Position numbers and translations under genes: made by a program. The notes below the pieces were generated by a model. That model was not told the origin of the DNA, ran no database searches, and was given only the letters and a program-made list of their open reading frames with translations. A stretch of 33,885 bases of DNA from Hydrogenophaga sp. (GTDB lineage Bacteria; Pseudomonadota; Gammaproteobacteria; Burkholderiales; Burkholderiaceae_C). Numbering within the stretch: the first letter of the stretch is position 1; each line of letters starts with the position of its first letter. Shown piece by piece: positions 16,688 through 28,613 of the stretch. The stretch is taken from positions 1-33,885 of the forward strand of contig NZ_JAOASO010000125.1 in NCBI RefSeq assembly GCF_030158645.1, in the 5' to 3' direction.

Positions 16688-17701
16688 ATGCTCATCCGCA
16701 CTTCCCAAGACGGCTTCAACCACCCGTTCCCCAGTGAAATCACGGCCCAGGCGGCCTACCAGAACCGCCGGCAGTGGCTGCAGCGCAGCGCGTTCACCGC
16801 AGCGGCCGTGGGCGGCGTGGCTTCACTGATGGCGCCGGAAGCCTCGGCCCAATCGGCGGGTCCGGTGCCCAAGCCCGGCAAGCTCTCGCCGCTCCCCGGC
16901 AAAGCCTCTACCGTCCCCGGTGCCACCACGGTGGAGAAGCTGACCTCGTACAGCGACGTCAGCAGTTACAACAACTACTACGAGTTCAGCACGGACAAGG
17001 CCGACCCGGCGGTGTATGCCAAGTCGCTCAAGCCCCGACCGTGGACGGTCTCGGTGGAAGGTCTGGTGAACAAGCCAGGCACCTTCGATCTGGACGGCTT
17101 GCTCAAACTCAGCCCGATGGAAGAGCGCATCTACCGCTTGCGTTGTGTCGAAGGCTGGTCGATGGTGGTGCCGTGGGTCGGTTATTCGATGGCGGAGCTG
17201 ATCAAACAGGTGCAGCCGCAGGGCAGCGCCAAGTTCGTGGAGTTCGTGACGCTGGCCGACAACAAACAGATGCCGGGGTTGAATTCGAATGTGCTGGAGT
17301 GGCCGTATGTGGAAGGCTTGCGGCTGGACGAAGCCATGCACCCGCTCACGCTGCTGACCTTCGGCATGTACGGCGAGGTGCTGCCCAACCAGAACGGCGC
17401 GCCGGTGCGGCTGGTGGTGCCGTGGAAGTACGGTTTCAAGAGCGGCAAATCGATCGTGAAGATCCGCTTCACCGACAAGGAACCGCGCACGGCCTGGAAC
17501 CGCGCCGCGCCGCAGGAATACGGCTTCTATTCCAATGTGAACCCGCAGGTCTCGCACCCGCGGTGGAGCCAGGCGACCGAGCGACGCATTGGCGAAGAGG
17601 GGGGCCTGTTCGCCAAGCGCCGGCAGACGCAAATGTTCAACGGCTACGAACCGCAGGTGGGTCAGCTCTACGCGGGCATGGATCTGCGCAAGTTCTTCTG
17701 A
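16688..17701 (+). CDS. msrP: Periplasmic methionine sulfoxide reductase, molybdenum subunit MsrP (YedY)
   Basis: MsrP repairs oxidised methionine residues in periplasmic proteins, using a molybdopterin cofactor and electrons from MsrQ. The 337-residue product carries a twin-arginine signal around Arg27-Arg28 ([11 protein letters not shown], then a hydrophobic stretch and an Ala-rich cleavage region ending EASAQ). The Mo-ligating cysteine is Cys153 in [15 protein letters not shown]. The sulfite-oxidase fold continues with [20 protein letters not shown] and the [19 protein letters not shown] block. AGGA lies about 8 nt before the ATG. The stop codon overlaps the msrQ start (TGATG). Confidence 0.97.
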   Translation: MLIRTSQDGFNHPFPSEITAQAAYQNRRQWLQRSAFTAAAVGGVASLMAPEASAQSAGPVPKPGKLSPLPGKASTVPGATTVEKLTSYSDVSSYNNYYEFSTDKADPAVYAKSLKPRPWTVSVEGLVNKPGTFDLDGLLKLSPMEERIYRLRCVEGWSMVVPWVGYSMAELIKQVQPQGSAKFVEFVTLADNKQMPGLNSNVLEWPYVEGLRLDEAMHPLTLLTFGMYGEVLPNQNGAPVRLVVPWKYGFKSGKSIVKIRFTDKEPRTAWNRAAPQEYGFYSNVNPQVSHPRWSQATERRIGEEGGLFAKRRQTQMFNGYEPQVGQLYAGMDLRKFF

Positions 17702-18366
17702 TGGCATCCATCCGCGCGCCCGGTCTTCCGGCTGGTTCCCGCCCAGCGGGCTCGCACATCAACCGGTGGCTCGGCCACCGCGCCGCCAAACCCGTGGGCT
17801 TCGTGTTGGCCTTGCTGCCAATGGCCTGGCTGGTCTGGGCGGCTTTTGCCGACCAGCTCGGCGCCAATCCGGCCGAAGCGCTGATCCGGTCGCTGGGCGA
17901 CTGGACCATCCGTTTCCTGGTGCTGGTGCTGGTGATCACGCCGTTGCGCACCGTGACCGGCTGGGTGACGCTGGCGCGGTTGCGTCGCATGGTGGGCCTG
18001 TTCGTGTTTTTTTATGCCTGCATGCACTTGCTGGCCTACGCGTGGTTCGACATGGCGTTCAGCCTTCCTGCCGTCGTGGACGACGTGATCAAGCGCCCGT
18101 TCATCCTGGTGGGCTTTCTGGGCTGGTTATTGTTGCTGGCGCTGGCGGCCACCTCGTTCAACCGCGCCATACGCGCCATGGGTGCAAAGCGTTGGCAGCT
18201 GCTGCACCGTGCGGTGTACGCTGTTGCAGGGCTTGCCGTCCTGCACTTTTTCTGGATGCGCAGCGGCAAGAACGACTTTGCCGAGGTCGCGGTGTACGCC
18301 GCGCTGTTCGCTGCCTTGCTCGGTTGGCGCCTCTGGCGGCGGCTTTCACCGCCGCGCGCTGCCTGA
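17701..18366 (+). CDS. msrQ: Haem-binding membrane subunit MsrQ (YedZ)
   Basis: MsrQ is the inner-membrane b-type haem protein that delivers electrons from the quinone pool to MsrP. The 221-residue product has about six hydrophobic segments. Candidate haem-ligand histidines occur in the segments ACMHLLAY, LLHRAVYA and VLHFFW, the usual pattern of the ferric-reductase-like YedZ family. A positively charged N-terminus precedes the first segment. The ATG shares one base with the msrP stop codon, so the two subunits are coupled. The gene ends 9 bp from the convergent lysA. Confidence 0.95.
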   Translation: MASIRAPGLPAGSRPAGSHINRWLGHRAAKPVGFVLALLPMAWLVWAAFADQLGANPAEALIRSLGDWTIRFLVLVLVITPLRTVTGWVTLARLRRMVGLFVFFYACMHLLAYAWFDMAFSLPAVVDDVIKRPFILVGFLGWLLLLALAATSFNRAIRAMGAKRWQLLHRAVYAVAGLAVLHFFWMRSGKNDFAEVAVYAALFAALLGWRLWRRLSPPRAA

Positions 18367-18375
18367 TCCTCGACC

Positions 18376-19671
18376 TCAGACCGGGGGCAACAGGGTTTCC
18401 AGGCGCAGCTGATCGGCCGACGACTCGCGCGCCCTGATCAGCGTGGCGGTGTTCCCGTCCACCAGCACTTCAGCGGCCCGACCACGTGTGTTGTAGTTGC
18501 TCGCCATGCTCATGCAGTAAGCGCCGGCCGAGAGCACGGCGAGCACATCGCCCGACTGCGCGGCCAGTGCGCGGTCGCGCCCGAGCCAGTCACCGCTCTC
18601 GCACACCGGGCCGACCACGTCCCAGGTGGTGGGCGCGTCGGACCGGGGCGTCACCTCGACGATGCGGTGGAAGGCCTGGTACATCGCAGGACGCGGCAGG
18701 TCGTTCATGGCCGCGTCCACGATCAGGAAGTTCTTGTGTTCGCCCGGCTTCTGGTACAGCACTTCGGTGAGGCACACGCCCGCGTTGCCCACCAGCGAGC
18801 GTCCGGGTTCGATGACGATCTTGCGGTTGCCAAAACCGCGCTCGTCCAGGCGCTGCAGCAGTTGCTGCCATAGTGCATCCGCTTGCGGCGGCGTGTCGCC
18901 GTGGTAATCGATGCCCAGGCCACCACCGAAGTCGATGTGCTCGATGGGCACGCCTGCGGCTTCGATGCTCTGCACCAGATCGATCACCCGGTCCATCGCG
19001 TCCAGGTACGGCCCGGTCTGCGTGATCTGCGAGCCGATGTGGCAGTCGATGCCGACCACGCGCAAGCCTTTGCACGCGGCCGCGTGCTGGTACGTGGCCA
19101 CCACGTCCTCGTGCGCGATACCGAACTTGTTGCCTTTGAGGCCGGTGGAAATGTAGGGGTGGGTCTGCGCGTCCACGTTCGGGTTCACGCGCACGCTCAC
19201 GGGTGCGCATCGCCCCATGCCGCGCGCCACGTCGTCGAGCACGTCCAGCTCGGCGCGGCTCTCCACGTTGAAGCAGCCAATGCCCACTTCCAACGCGCGG
19301 CGCATTTCGGCGCGGGTCTTGCCCACGCCGGAGAAGATGATCTTGGCCGGCTCAACACCCGCCGCCAGCGCACGTTCGAGTTCACCACCCGAGACGATGT
19401 CGAGCCCACAGCCCGCGCGCACCAGCGTCTGCAGAATGCCCAGCGTGGAATTGGCCTTCATGGCATAGCAGATCTGGTGCGAACGCCCGGCCAGACCACG
19501 CTGGTAGGCGGCCAGCGCATCCAGCATGGCGGCCCGGCTGTAGACGAACAGCGGCGTTCCATGTTCCGCGGCCAGCCGCTGAAGCGACACGCCCTCCATC
19601 ACGAGACCGCCCGCCTCGTAAGAAATGAAGGGAGGCAGGTTCAGGGAGGGCTGGCCGGGCAGGGTGGTCAT
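18376..19671 (-). CDS. lysA: Diaminopimelate decarboxylase
   Basis: LysA decarboxylates meso-diaminopimelate to L-lysine, the last step of lysine synthesis, using pyridoxal phosphate. The 431-residue enzyme is a normal length. Lys72 in CYAMKAN is the PLP lysine. HIGSQI and the glycine-rich IDFGGGLGIDY and EPGRSLVGNAG hold the cofactor phosphate, and GPVCESGDWLG carries the active-site cysteine from the partner subunit. It lies 54 nt downstream of lptM on the same strand, probably in one transcript. This lysA-lptM-cyaY neighbourhood resembles that of other proteobacteria. Confidence 0.98.
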   Translation of the reverse strand: MTTLPGQPSLNLPPFISYEAGGLVMEGVSLQRLAAEHGTPLFVYSRAAMLDALAAYQRGLAGRSHQICYAMKANSTLGILQTLVRAGCGLDIVSGGELERALAAGVEPAKIIFSGVGKTRAEMRRALEVGIGCFNVESRAELDVLDDVARGMGRCAPVSVRVNPNVDAQTHPYISTGLKGNKFGIAHEDVVATYQHAAACKGLRVVGIDCHIGSQITQTGPYLDAMDRVIDLVQSIEAAGVPIEHIDFGGGLGIDYHGDTPPQADALWQQLLQRLDERGFGNRKIVIEPGRSLVGNAGVCLTEVLYQKPGEHKNFLIVDAAMNDLPRPAMYQAFHRIVEVTPRSDAPTTWDVVGPVCESGDWLGRDRALAAQSGDVLAVLSAGAYCMSMASNYNTRGRAAEVLVDGNTATLIRARESSADQLRLETLLPPV

Positions 19672-19725
19672 GCTGAAGTTGAATGAATGCGGGAGGCGGG
19701 CCGTTGCAGAAAACCGGATCGCGGT

Positions 19726-19920
19726 TCAGCGCACTGGGGGGGTGTCCTGAGGTGGCGGCATGTCCGGTGGGCTCCTGACGCTGGAAGGCGCAGTTTCCGG
19801 GGCGGGCAGGTACAGCGCCCCTTTTTGACCGCAAGCCGACAGCAGCAGCAAGCCCAGGCCAATTGCCACAACCCGTGTGCGTGAAAGGTGGCGGCCTAGA
19901 ATGCGTGTCGTTCTCAACAT
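19726..19920 (-). CDS. lptM: Small lipoprotein LptM (YifL-like)
   Basis: A 64-residue lipoprotein. The N-terminal basic and hydrophobic stretch ends in the lipobox LLSACGQKG, with lipidated Cys near residue 30. It is followed by the family-typical GALYLPAPE and a Pro-rich tail. LptM is known to bind the LptDE lipopolysaccharide translocon and help it mature. The gene sits between lysA and cyaY, as YifL does beside cyaY in enterobacteria. No ribosome site is visible. A TACAAT box lies 6 nt before the ATG, so the message may be leaderless. Confidence 0.88.
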   Translation of the reverse strand: MLRTTRILGRHLSRTRVVAIGLGLLLLSACGQKGALYLPAPETAPSSVRSPPDMPPPQDTPPVR

Positions 19921-19932
19921 CCACCGATTGTA

Positions 19933-20262
19933 ATGACCGACACCGAGTACCAAGACCTGGCGGAATCGCTGCTGCGGTCGATCGAGCTGGCCTGTGACCG
20001 CATCAACGATCAAACCGACGCCGATGTCGACAACCAGCGGGTGGGCGGCATGATCACGATGACGTTTGCCAACGGCAGCCAGATCATCATCAACCTTCAA
20101 AAACCACTGCAGGAGGTCTGGCTGGCGGCCCGTGCAGGCGGCTTCCATTACCGCCACGACGGTCACGCCTGGATGGACACCAAAGGGCAGGGCGAATTTC
20201 TTGCTCACCTCTCCCGCTTCGCGTCCGAACAATCCGGACAGTCGCTGAACTTCAGTTCCTGA
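19933..20262 (+). CDS. cyaY: Iron donor protein CyaY (bacterial frataxin)
   Basis: CyaY is the frataxin homologue that binds iron and modulates iron-sulfur cluster assembly on IscS/IscU. The 109-residue protein has the acidic first helix ([18 protein letters not shown]), an acidic DQTDADVD stretch, the beta-sheet core ([27 protein letters not shown]) with the conserved QEVW, and the GGFHY segment. It starts only 12 bp from the divergent lptM start and has no ribosome site. TAGAAT at 19897-19902 might be its -10 box, without a clear -35. Its end overlaps the convergent mrcA end by 11 bp. Confidence 0.97.
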   Translation: MTDTEYQDLAESLLRSIELACDRINDQTDADVDNQRVGGMITMTFANGSQIIINLQKPLQEVWLAARAGGFHYRHDGHAWMDTKGQGEFLAHLSRFASEQSGQSLNFSS

Positions 20263-22666
20263 ACAGGTCGAGGATGCCCCGCCGGTCCTCAACCGGTGGG
20301 GCGGGTGTGGGCTGAGGAACAGCCGGATCCAATGCGACGGGTGCAGCACCTGGCCAAGGATCCTGCAGGCCCAGGCCGTGCACGCCATTGCCGGGTCCGA
20401 ACTCTTCAAAGTACCACTCGCCACCCACGTTGATCACACCTGGCGGCGGTGTGTACGGGGTCACGGGCACGTCTTTGAGGGCTTGTGACATGAAGGAAAT
20501 CCAGATCGGCAGGCTCAAGCCGCCCCCCGTTTCCCGGCTGCCCAGGTTGCGCGGCGTGTCGTATCCGACCCAGGCGGCGGCCACCAGGGTGGGCTGGTAG
20601 CCGACAAACCACGCGTCGACGGAGTCGTTGGTGGTGCCGGTCTTGCCGAACACGTCGGTGCGTTTCAGGGTGGCTTGCGCTCGTGCCGCCGTCCCCGAGC
20701 GGGTGATCTCCTGCAGCAGGCTGTTCATGATGAAGGCGTTGCGCGGTTCAATCGCGCGCTGACTCTCGGCCAGCGTGGACTCGGGTGCCTCGTAAATCAC
20801 CTTGCCCTTGTGATCGGCCACCCGGGTGATGAGCGTCGGCGCCACGCGGTAGCCGCCGTTGGCGAAAACGCCGTAACCCACCGCCATCTGCATGGGCGTG
20901 ACAGAGCCTGCACCCAGGGCCATGGTGAGGTAGGGCGGGTGCTTGTCGATGTCGAAGCCAAATCGCCCCACCCACTGTTGGGCGCTTTGGGTGCCCACCA
21001 ACTGCAGCACCCGGATCGACACCATGTTCTTGGACTTGGCCAACGCGCGGCGCACCGACATCGGTCCCTCGAACTGACCGTCATAGTTCTTCGGCTCCCA
21101 AGGCTTCCCCCCGGTCGCGTCCGCGCTGTAGAACAGCGGCGCGTCGTTGACCACGGTCATCGGCGTCAGCCCTTTCTCCAGCGCGGCCGAATAAATGAAG
21201 GGCTTGAAGCTGGAGCCGGGCTGGCGCCATGCCTGGGTCACGTGGTTGAATTTGCTCTTTTGAAAGTCGAACCCGCCCACCAATGCGATGACCTTGCCCG
21301 TGCGCGGATCCATGGCCACAAAGGCCGATTCGACGTCGGGCAGTTGCGTGATGCGCCACGTCTTGTCACCAGTCTGCACCACCCGGATCACCGCGCCGGG
21401 TCGAATCTTGATGTTGGGCCCTGCCTTGTCCGACAAGCCGGATTGAACCGGTTTGAGGCCTTCACCGGTGATCTCGAAGGGCTCACCGTCCTGGCGGACC
21501 GCCAGCACGCGTTTGGAGCTCACTTCAAGGACAACAGCCGACAGCAGGTCATCGTTGTCAGGCCTTTCGGCGAGCGCCTCGTCCACCGCTTCGTTCAGCG
21601 CGGTTTTGTCGGCAGGCAGGTCGATGAACAGCTCAGGTCCTCGATAGACCTGGCGGCGTTCGTAGTCGAGCACTCCTTGTCTAACAGCCCGGTACGCCGC
21701 CAATTGCTCGGCTTGCTTCAGCGAGGTCGTGACCACCAGACCGCGCGTGTAGGCCTCTTCGCCGTATTGCGCCACGATCGACTGTCGCACCATCTCGGCC
21801 ACAAACTCGGCGTGGACCTGCGTGGCACTGCCCACTGGACGAAGCTTCAGTTCTTCGGACTTTGCCTCTTCGGCCTGCTCGGCGGTGATGAAGCCGTTTT
21901 CCACCATCCGATCAATGATGTGCAGCTGGCGGGCACGGGCCCGGCGCGGATTCTTGACAGGGTTGTACGCAGAAGGCGCCTGCGGCAGCCCGGCCAGCAT
22001 GGCCGCTTCGGCCACGGTCACATCCTTGAGGGCTTTGCCGAAGTAGGTCTGGGCTGCTGATGAGAACCCGTAGGCTCGCTGTCCCAGGAAGATCTGATTC
22101 ATGTAGATCTCCAGGATCTGCTCTTTGGTGAGCATGTGCTCCAGCTTGAAGGTCAGCAACACCTCGTAAATCTTGCGTGTGTAGCTCTTTTCGGCAGACA
22201 GGTACACGTTGCGGGCGACCTGCATGGTGATCGTTGATGCACCTTGGCTCTTGGCCTGCCGCAGGTTGGCCAGTGCCGCCCGGATCATGCCGCGGTAGTC
22301 GACACCGCTGTGCTCGAAGAAACGCGCGTCCTCGATGGCCAGCACCGCGTTCTTCATCACCTCGGGGATCTCGTTGATCGTGAGCAGGTTGCGGCGCTCT
22401 TCACCGAACTCACCGATCAGCTGGCCTTCAGCCGTCAGCACGCGCAGCGGGAGCTTGGGGCGGTAGTCGGCCAGGCCGGTCACATCGGGCAGGTTGGGGT
22501 AAGCCACCGCCAAGGCAATCCCCACCGCCATCAACACGCTTACAACACCTGCCGCCGCCAGTCCGGCCACAGCCACCACCAAGCGTCCCACCCAGATCAG
22601 TGCAGTGCGGCCCGCGGATACTGAATCGGAAGTCGTGGAAGGGGTGGGGGTATCTTGGTTGGGCAT
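20252..22666 (-). CDS. mrcA: Penicillin-binding protein 1A, class A
   Basis: A bifunctional peptidoglycan synthase anchored in the inner membrane: a GT51 glycosyltransferase polymerises lipid II and a transpeptidase cross-links the strands. The 804-residue protein has one N-terminal membrane segment (about 25-55) and the GT51 motifs [24 protein letters not shown] and [12 protein letters not shown]. An OB-like insert follows, then the transpeptidase motifs SSFKP, SKN and KTGTT in order, and a Pro-rich tail. The ATG at 22666 is preferred over a TTG at 22678 because the latter falls within about 8 nt of the predicted transcription start. The gene is divergent from pilM, the common arrangement in proteobacteria. 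Confidence 0.97.
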   Translation of the reverse strand: MPNQDTPTPSTTSDSVSAGRTALIWVGRLVVAVAGLAAAGVVSVLMAVGIALAVAYPNLPDVTGLADYRPKLPLRVLTAEGQLIGEFGEERRNLLTINEIPEVMKNAVLAIEDARFFEHSGVDYRGMIRAALANLRQAKSQGASTITMQVARNVYLSAEKSYTRKIYEVLLTFKLEHMLTKEQILEIYMNQIFLGQRAYGFSSAAQTYFGKALKDVTVAEAAMLAGLPQAPSAYNPVKNPRRARARQLHIIDRMVENGFITAEQAEEAKSEELKLRPVGSATQVHAEFVAEMVRQSIVAQYGEEAYTRGLVVTTSLKQAEQLAAYRAVRQGVLDYERRQVYRGPELFIDLPADKTALNEAVDEALAERPDNDDLLSAVVLEVSSKRVLAVRQDGEPFEITGEGLKPVQSGLSDKAGPNIKIRPGAVIRVVQTGDKTWRITQLPDVESAFVAMDPRTGKVIALVGGFDFQKSKFNHVTQAWRQPGSSFKPFIYSAALEKGLTPMTVVNDAPLFYSADATGGKPWEPKNYDGQFEGPMSVRRALAKSKNMVSIRVLQLVGTQSAQQWVGRFGFDIDKHPPYLTMALGAGSVTPMQMAVGYGVFANGGYRVAPTLITRVADHKGKVIYEAPESTLAESQRAIEPRNAFIMNSLLQEITRSGTAARAQATLKRTDVFGKTGTTNDSVDAWFVGYQPTLVAAAWVGYDTPRNLGSRETGGGLSLPIWISFMSQALKDVPVTPYTPPPGVINVGGEWYFEEFGPGNGVHGLGLQDPWPGAAPVALDPAVPQPTPAPPVEDRRGILDLFRN

Positions 22667-22673
22667 GCGGTCG

Positions 22674-22698
22674 ATCAAGGCCTCAAACCTTGATTATA
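22674..22698 (-). promoter_or_regulatory. mrcA: mrcA -10 box overlapped by an inverted repeat
   Basis: On the minus strand there is a perfect TATAAT (22698-22693). No TTGACA-like hexamer lies 17 bp before it. An inverted repeat, ATCAAGG (22674-22680) and CCTTGAT (22688-22694) around a 7-base spacer, overlaps the box and the first transcribed bases. This could be an operator or an RNA hairpin just before the mrcA start. Confidence 0.4.
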
Positions 22699-22933
22699 AA
22701 AATGGCGCTGAGCGGCCCGGGTGAAGGAGTCAGCATATTGTGGGTTGTTGTGCATGACGAATCACAAAGCCCGTTCAATGGGTCGCCAGCGGAGCCTGAA
22801 CACGTATGGTTTTGACAACGTTTCGACTTGTCTCAAAGGCAAAATTTCTTTGCTGGACAAAGGCCTTGCTGCTAGCATTCAAGTGAATTCTTAAGTCTGG
22901 CGCGCAGCAGCGCCATCATATCTGGGGGTCACC
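22699..22933 (+). promoter_or_regulatory. pilM upstream region
   Basis: This 235-bp region should contain the pil operon promoter. A perfect TTGACA occurs at 22812-22817, but no good -10 follows at 16-18 bp. A weaker pair is TTGCTG, 17 bp, TAGCAT. A 6-bp-stem hairpin, TGGCGC and GCGCCA (22898-22915), ends 8 bp before the GGGGG ribosome site of pilM. No open frame here looks like a gene. Confidence 0.3.
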
Positions 22934-24013
22934 TTGATCTCATTGGGATCGTTATTCAGCCGGGAACCGGCGCCCTTGCTGGGCATTGACGTGAGTTCGT
23001 CGAGCGTCAAACTGGTTGAACTGTCCCGCAACCGATCGGGTGATCTGGTGTTGGAGCGGTGTGCCATGGAGCCGCTTGAGCGCGGCTGGATCACCGACGG
23101 CAACATTGAAAAGTTTGACGAGGTGGCCGAAGCGGTCAGGCGTGTGGTTCGCAAGAGCGGCAGCAAAACCAAGAACGTTGCGCTCGCGCTCCCGGCGTCT
23201 GCGGTGATCACGAAAAAAATCATCTTGCCCGGTGGTTTGTCCGACAAGGAGCTCGAAGCTCAAGTCGAATCCGAGGCCAACCAGTACATCCCGTTTTCGC
23301 TCGACGAGGTCAGCCTGGATTTCTGCGTGATCGGTCCCAGCGCCAACTCGGTCGGCGACGTCGAAGTCCTCATTGCTGCATCGCGCAAGGAAAAAGTGTC
23401 GGATCGCCAAGGTTTGGCGGAAGCGGCCGGACTCAAGCCCGTGGTCATGGACGTGGAGTCCTACGCTTCACGCATGGCGGCCGGTCGGGTGATCGAAACG
23501 CTGCCCAACCAGGGCATCGATTCGTTGGTGGCGTTGTTTGAGGTGGGTGCCTTGACCACCAGCATGCAGGTCATGCGCAACGACGACGTCCTGTACGAGC
23601 GTGATCAGGCTTTTGGGGGCGCACAGCTCACACAGTTGATCGTTCGGCAATACGGATTTTCTGCGGATGAGGCTGAGGCCAAAAAGCGTTCGGGTGATTT
23701 GCCCGACGACTACCGCGCGGCTGTTCTGGACCCCTTCATCGAAAGCATGGCACAGGAAGTCGGTCGTGCGTTGCAGTTCTTTTTCACCAGCACGCCCTAC
23801 AACAAGGTGGATCACATCCTGCTGGCGGGTGGCAGTGCAGCATTGCCAGGTTTGACCGAGGCCGTCACGCACCAAACCTCATTCGCCTGCATGGTGATCA
23901 ATCCGTTTGATGCCATGGAGATGGCGGCCTCCGTTCAGGCTCGCAAGATCTCACGCGAAGCACCCTCGTACCTGACGTCAACCGGGTTGGCCTTGCGGAG
24001 GTTTTACCAATGA
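22934..24013 (+). CDS. pilM: Type IV pilus inner-membrane platform protein PilM
   Basis: PilM is an actin-like ATP-binding cytoplasmic protein that binds the N-terminus of PilN and links the pilus motor to the alignment complex. The 359-residue protein has the family features: LLGIDVSSSSVKLVEL at the start (phosphate-1 loop), PASAVITKKIILP, the ESEANQYIPF segment, and HILLAGGSAALPGL near the C-terminus. It starts with TTG at 22934, supported by GGGGGT about 6 nt upstream. It is the first gene of pilMNOPQ and overlaps pilN by ATGA. PilA, PilT and regulators are not in the window. Confidence 0.97.
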   Translation: MISLGSLFSREPAPLLGIDVSSSSVKLVELSRNRSGDLVLERCAMEPLERGWITDGNIEKFDEVAEAVRRVVRKSGSKTKNVALALPASAVITKKIILPGGLSDKELEAQVESEANQYIPFSLDEVSLDFCVIGPSANSVGDVEVLIAASRKEKVSDRQGLAEAAGLKPVVMDVESYASRMAAGRVIETLPNQGIDSLVALFEVGALTTSMQVMRNDDVLYERDQAFGGAQLTQLIVRQYGFSADEAEAKKRSGDLPDDYRAAVLDPFIESMAQEVGRALQFFFTSTPYNKVDHILLAGGSAALPGLTEAVTHQTSFACMVINPFDAMEMAASVQARKISREAPSYLTSTGLALRRFYQ

Positions 24014-24618
24014 TCTTGATCAACCTGTTGCCGCACCGGGAGGCGGCTCGAAAACGGCAGAAGGAACAGTTCTTCACCCAGTTGGGTTTGTCCGCCTTGT
24101 TGGGCGGCATCGTTTGTGGCGCGGTGTTCACCTGGTACCAAGGGCAGATCGCATCCCAGCAAGAGCGCAACGCATTTTTGCAGGCCGAGATCACCCGTCT
24201 CGATGCCGAAATCAAGGACATCGCCGGTTTGCAGCGAGAAATTGCCTCGCTTCGGGCCCGCCAAACCGCGGTGGAAGATTTGCAGAGCGACCGCAACATA
24301 CCCGTGCATTTGCTTGACGAGCTGGTCACGCAGCTGCCCGATGGCATTTACTTGCGATCCATGAAGCACGAGAACCAGAGCGTGCTGCTGAACGGCGTGG
24401 CGCAGTCTCAAGAGCGTGTTTCCGATCTGTTGCGCAACCTGTCCAACAACAGCCAGTGGCTGGCGCGGCCAGATTTGATCGAGATCGTGTCTTCAACCGC
24501 TGCGCTGACAGGGCGCGAGCAGCGACGTGTCTTCAACTTCTCCATCCGCGTTTCAATCAAACGCCCGGCGGCTGAAGCAGCCCCGGCCGGTGCCCCCGCC
24601 GCTGCGGGCAAAGTTTGA
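24010..24618 (+). CDS. pilN: Type IV pilus assembly protein PilN
   Basis: PilN is a bitopic inner-membrane protein pairing with PilO in the periplasm and binding PilM through its short cytoplasmic tail. The 202-residue product begins MILINLLPHREAARKRQK, which carries the conserved PilM-binding INLLPHR motif. One membrane segment (about 25-45) follows, then a coiled-coil region (about 48-90) and a periplasmic domain. An Ala/Pro-rich tail ends the protein. It overlaps pilM by 4 bp. Confidence 0.97.
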   Translation: MILINLLPHREAARKRQKEQFFTQLGLSALLGGIVCGAVFTWYQGQIASQQERNAFLQAEITRLDAEIKDIAGLQREIASLRARQTAVEDLQSDRNIPVHLLDELVTQLPDGIYLRSMKHENQSVLLNGVAQSQERVSDLLRNLSNNSQWLARPDLIEIVSSTAALTGREQRRVFNFSIRVSIKRPAAEAAPAGAPAAAGKV

Positions 24619-24635
24619 TCACAGGGCAACGCACC

Positions 24636-25307
24636 ATGGCAAAAACGCCCAGCATCAACGTGGACTTCAAAGCGGTCCAGGAAAAACTCCGCAGCCAGTT
24701 CGCGGGACTTGATCCCAACGACCCGTCGCAATGGCCCGGTTTGCCGCGCAACCTGTTGTTCGTCGCCGTGTGTGTGGCGGTCATCGCAGGACTTTGGTTT
24801 GCCTGGTTGAAAGATTCCGACGAGGAATTGATTGCCGAAAAAGCCCGGGAACAGCAGCTCCGCGAAGATTACAAAAAGAAAGCCGTTCAGGCTGTGAATC
24901 TCGACGCGCTGCGCAAGCAGCTGGAGCAGGTGCAGCAGTACGTCACCCAGCTCGAAAAGCAGCTGCCCAGCAAGGCAGAAATGGACGCCTTGCTGTCCGA
25001 CATCAACCAGGCGGGTCTCGGGCGAAGCCTTCAGTTCGAGTTGTTCCGTCCCGGCGCGGTGAGCGTGAAGGAGTACTACGCTGAATTGCCCATCACAGTG
25101 AAGGTGACGGGCACGTACCACGACATCGGACTGTTTGCGGCAGACATCGCGAACCTGTCCCGCATCGTCACGTTGAACAATCTGACATTGACTCCTGTGG
25201 CAAACCGCGAAGGCGTGTTGACGATGGATTGCATCGCCAAAACCTTCCGCTACCTGGACCAGGAAGAAATCGCGCTGCAGCAAAAAGCACAGGGAGCCAA
25301 AAAGTGA
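24636..25307 (+). CDS. pilO: Type IV pilus assembly protein PilO
   Basis: PilO heterodimerises with PilN and contacts the lipoprotein PilP, forming the periplasmic alignment complex. The 223-residue product has a cytoplasmic tail (about 1-35), one membrane segment (LLFVAVCVAVIAGLWFAWL), a coiled coil (about 60-110) and a ferredoxin-like domain with ELPITVKVTGTYHDIGLFAADIANL. The ATG at 24636 is chosen because AGGG lies about 9 nt before it; an in-frame TTG at 24615, overlapping the pilN stop, is the alternative. Its stop overlaps the GTG start of pilP. Confidence 0.96.
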   Translation: MAKTPSINVDFKAVQEKLRSQFAGLDPNDPSQWPGLPRNLLFVAVCVAVIAGLWFAWLKDSDEELIAEKAREQQLREDYKKKAVQAVNLDALRKQLEQVQQYVTQLEKQLPSKAEMDALLSDINQAGLGRSLQFELFRPGAVSVKEYYAELPITVKVTGTYHDIGLFAADIANLSRIVTLNNLTLTPVANREGVLTMDCIAKTFRYLDQEEIALQQKAQGAKK

Positions 25308-25854
25308 CTTCCTCAAAATGTCTGAACCTTTTGACCGCAGTGACTTTCGCTTCGCTGTTGTCCGGATGCACATCGTCTGGCCAGGACGAGTTGCAGGCGT
25401 GGATGCAAACCGAGCGCAACAGCATCAAGCCCTCTGTTCAGCCCATACCCGCTCCCACCAAGTTCGAGCCCCAGGCCTACGCTGGAGAGCGGTTGACGCA
25501 GCCGTTCAGCCTTGAAAAGCTCACCAGCGCCATGAACGGCAGCCAGTCGACGCCGGTGGTCAACGCGGCCTTGATCGAGCCTGAGCTCAATCGGCGCAAG
25601 CAGCCGCTGGAGGCCTATCCCCTGGACACGATGTCCATGGTCGGCAGCTTGAACCGGGATGGGCAGTTGGTTGCTCTCGTCAAGGTGGACAACCTGCTCT
25701 ATCAAGTGCGTCCCGGCAGTTATCTGGGTCAAAACTACGGACGGGTGACCAGAATTTCGGAGACCGAGGTGGTGATGCGCGAAATCGTGCAGGACTCCGG
25801 CGGCGAGTGGACGGAGCGCCCCGCAGCGTTGCAGTTACAAGAGGAAGCTTCTAA

Positions 25855-25858
<4 letters not shown>
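25304..25858 (+). CDS. pilP: Type IV pilus lipoprotein PilP
   Basis: PilP is an inner-membrane lipoprotein that joins PilN/PilO to the secretin PilQ. The 184-residue product has a short signal sequence ending in the lipobox LLSGC (Cys22), a disordered linker, and the C-terminal beta domain with PLDTMSMVGSL and the VDNLLYQVRPGSYLGQNYGRVTRI block typical of PilP. The GTG start at 25304 overlaps the pilO stop by 4 bp (GTGA). No better start lies before the lipobox. It overlaps pilQ by ATGA. Confidence 0.95.
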
Positions 25859-27989
<2,131 letters not shown>

Positions 27990-27993
<4 letters not shown>

Positions 27994-28565
27994 GCGCCAG
28001 GTCTTGTTTCCTGATCGGCTTGCCTGGTTCGGGCAAGTCGACCGTGGGTCGGCAGCTTGCCCGCCGTGTTTCGCTCCCGTTCTTCGACTCGGACCAAGTC
28101 ATTGAACAACGACTCGGGTGCTCGATCCGCGAGTTTTTCGAGCGCGAGGGTGAGGAGCGTTTTCGAGACATTGAGGCCGTTGTGATCGATGAGTTGAGCT
28201 CGGGCCCCACTTGTGTGCTCTCGACCGGCGGCGGTTCTGTGTTGCGTTCTGAGAATCGGGAGCGGCTCAAACACCGCGGGACCGTGGTGTACCTGCGCTC
28301 CACACCAGAGGAAATTTTTCGCCGCTTGCGCCACGACCGGAACCGTCCGCTGCTGCAAGTGGCGGATCCTCAACAGCGCTTGAGGGACCTGTGTGCCGTG
28401 CGCGACCCGCTGTACCGTGAGACAGCCCATTTTGTGATCGAGACGGGCAGGCCCTCGGTCGCGATGCTGGTGAACATGATCGTGATGCAGCTCGAATTGG
28501 GTGGGTCGGTGACGCCGGGTGCGTCCAGTACCCCTACGTCAACGCACTCCGGGCCGGTTCGCTGA
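27990..28565 (+). CDS. aroK: Shikimate kinase
   Basis: AroK phosphorylates shikimate with ATP in aromatic amino acid synthesis. The 191-residue protein has the P-loop GLPGSGKST (residues 10-18, Lys16), the FFDSDQVIE shikimate-binding aspartate, GEERFRDIE, and STGGGSV. The lid arginine lies in RHDRNRPLL. It starts with TTG at 27990, overlapping the pilQ stop codon by 4 bp (TTGA), so translation is coupled to pilQ. The pilQ-aroK-aroB order is conserved in many gammaproteobacteria too. A short variable tail rich in Ser/Thr ends the protein. Confidence 0.96.
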
Positions 28566-28613
28566 CCGGTCGGCGCGGGCCTCTGACCCTGGTCAAGGCA
28601 TAAACTTGGGCCC

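Noticed and set aside
22812..22817. Perfect TTGACA as the pilM -35 box
   Set aside because: No acceptable -10 hexamer occurs at 16-18 bp, so it is only mentioned under the upstream region.
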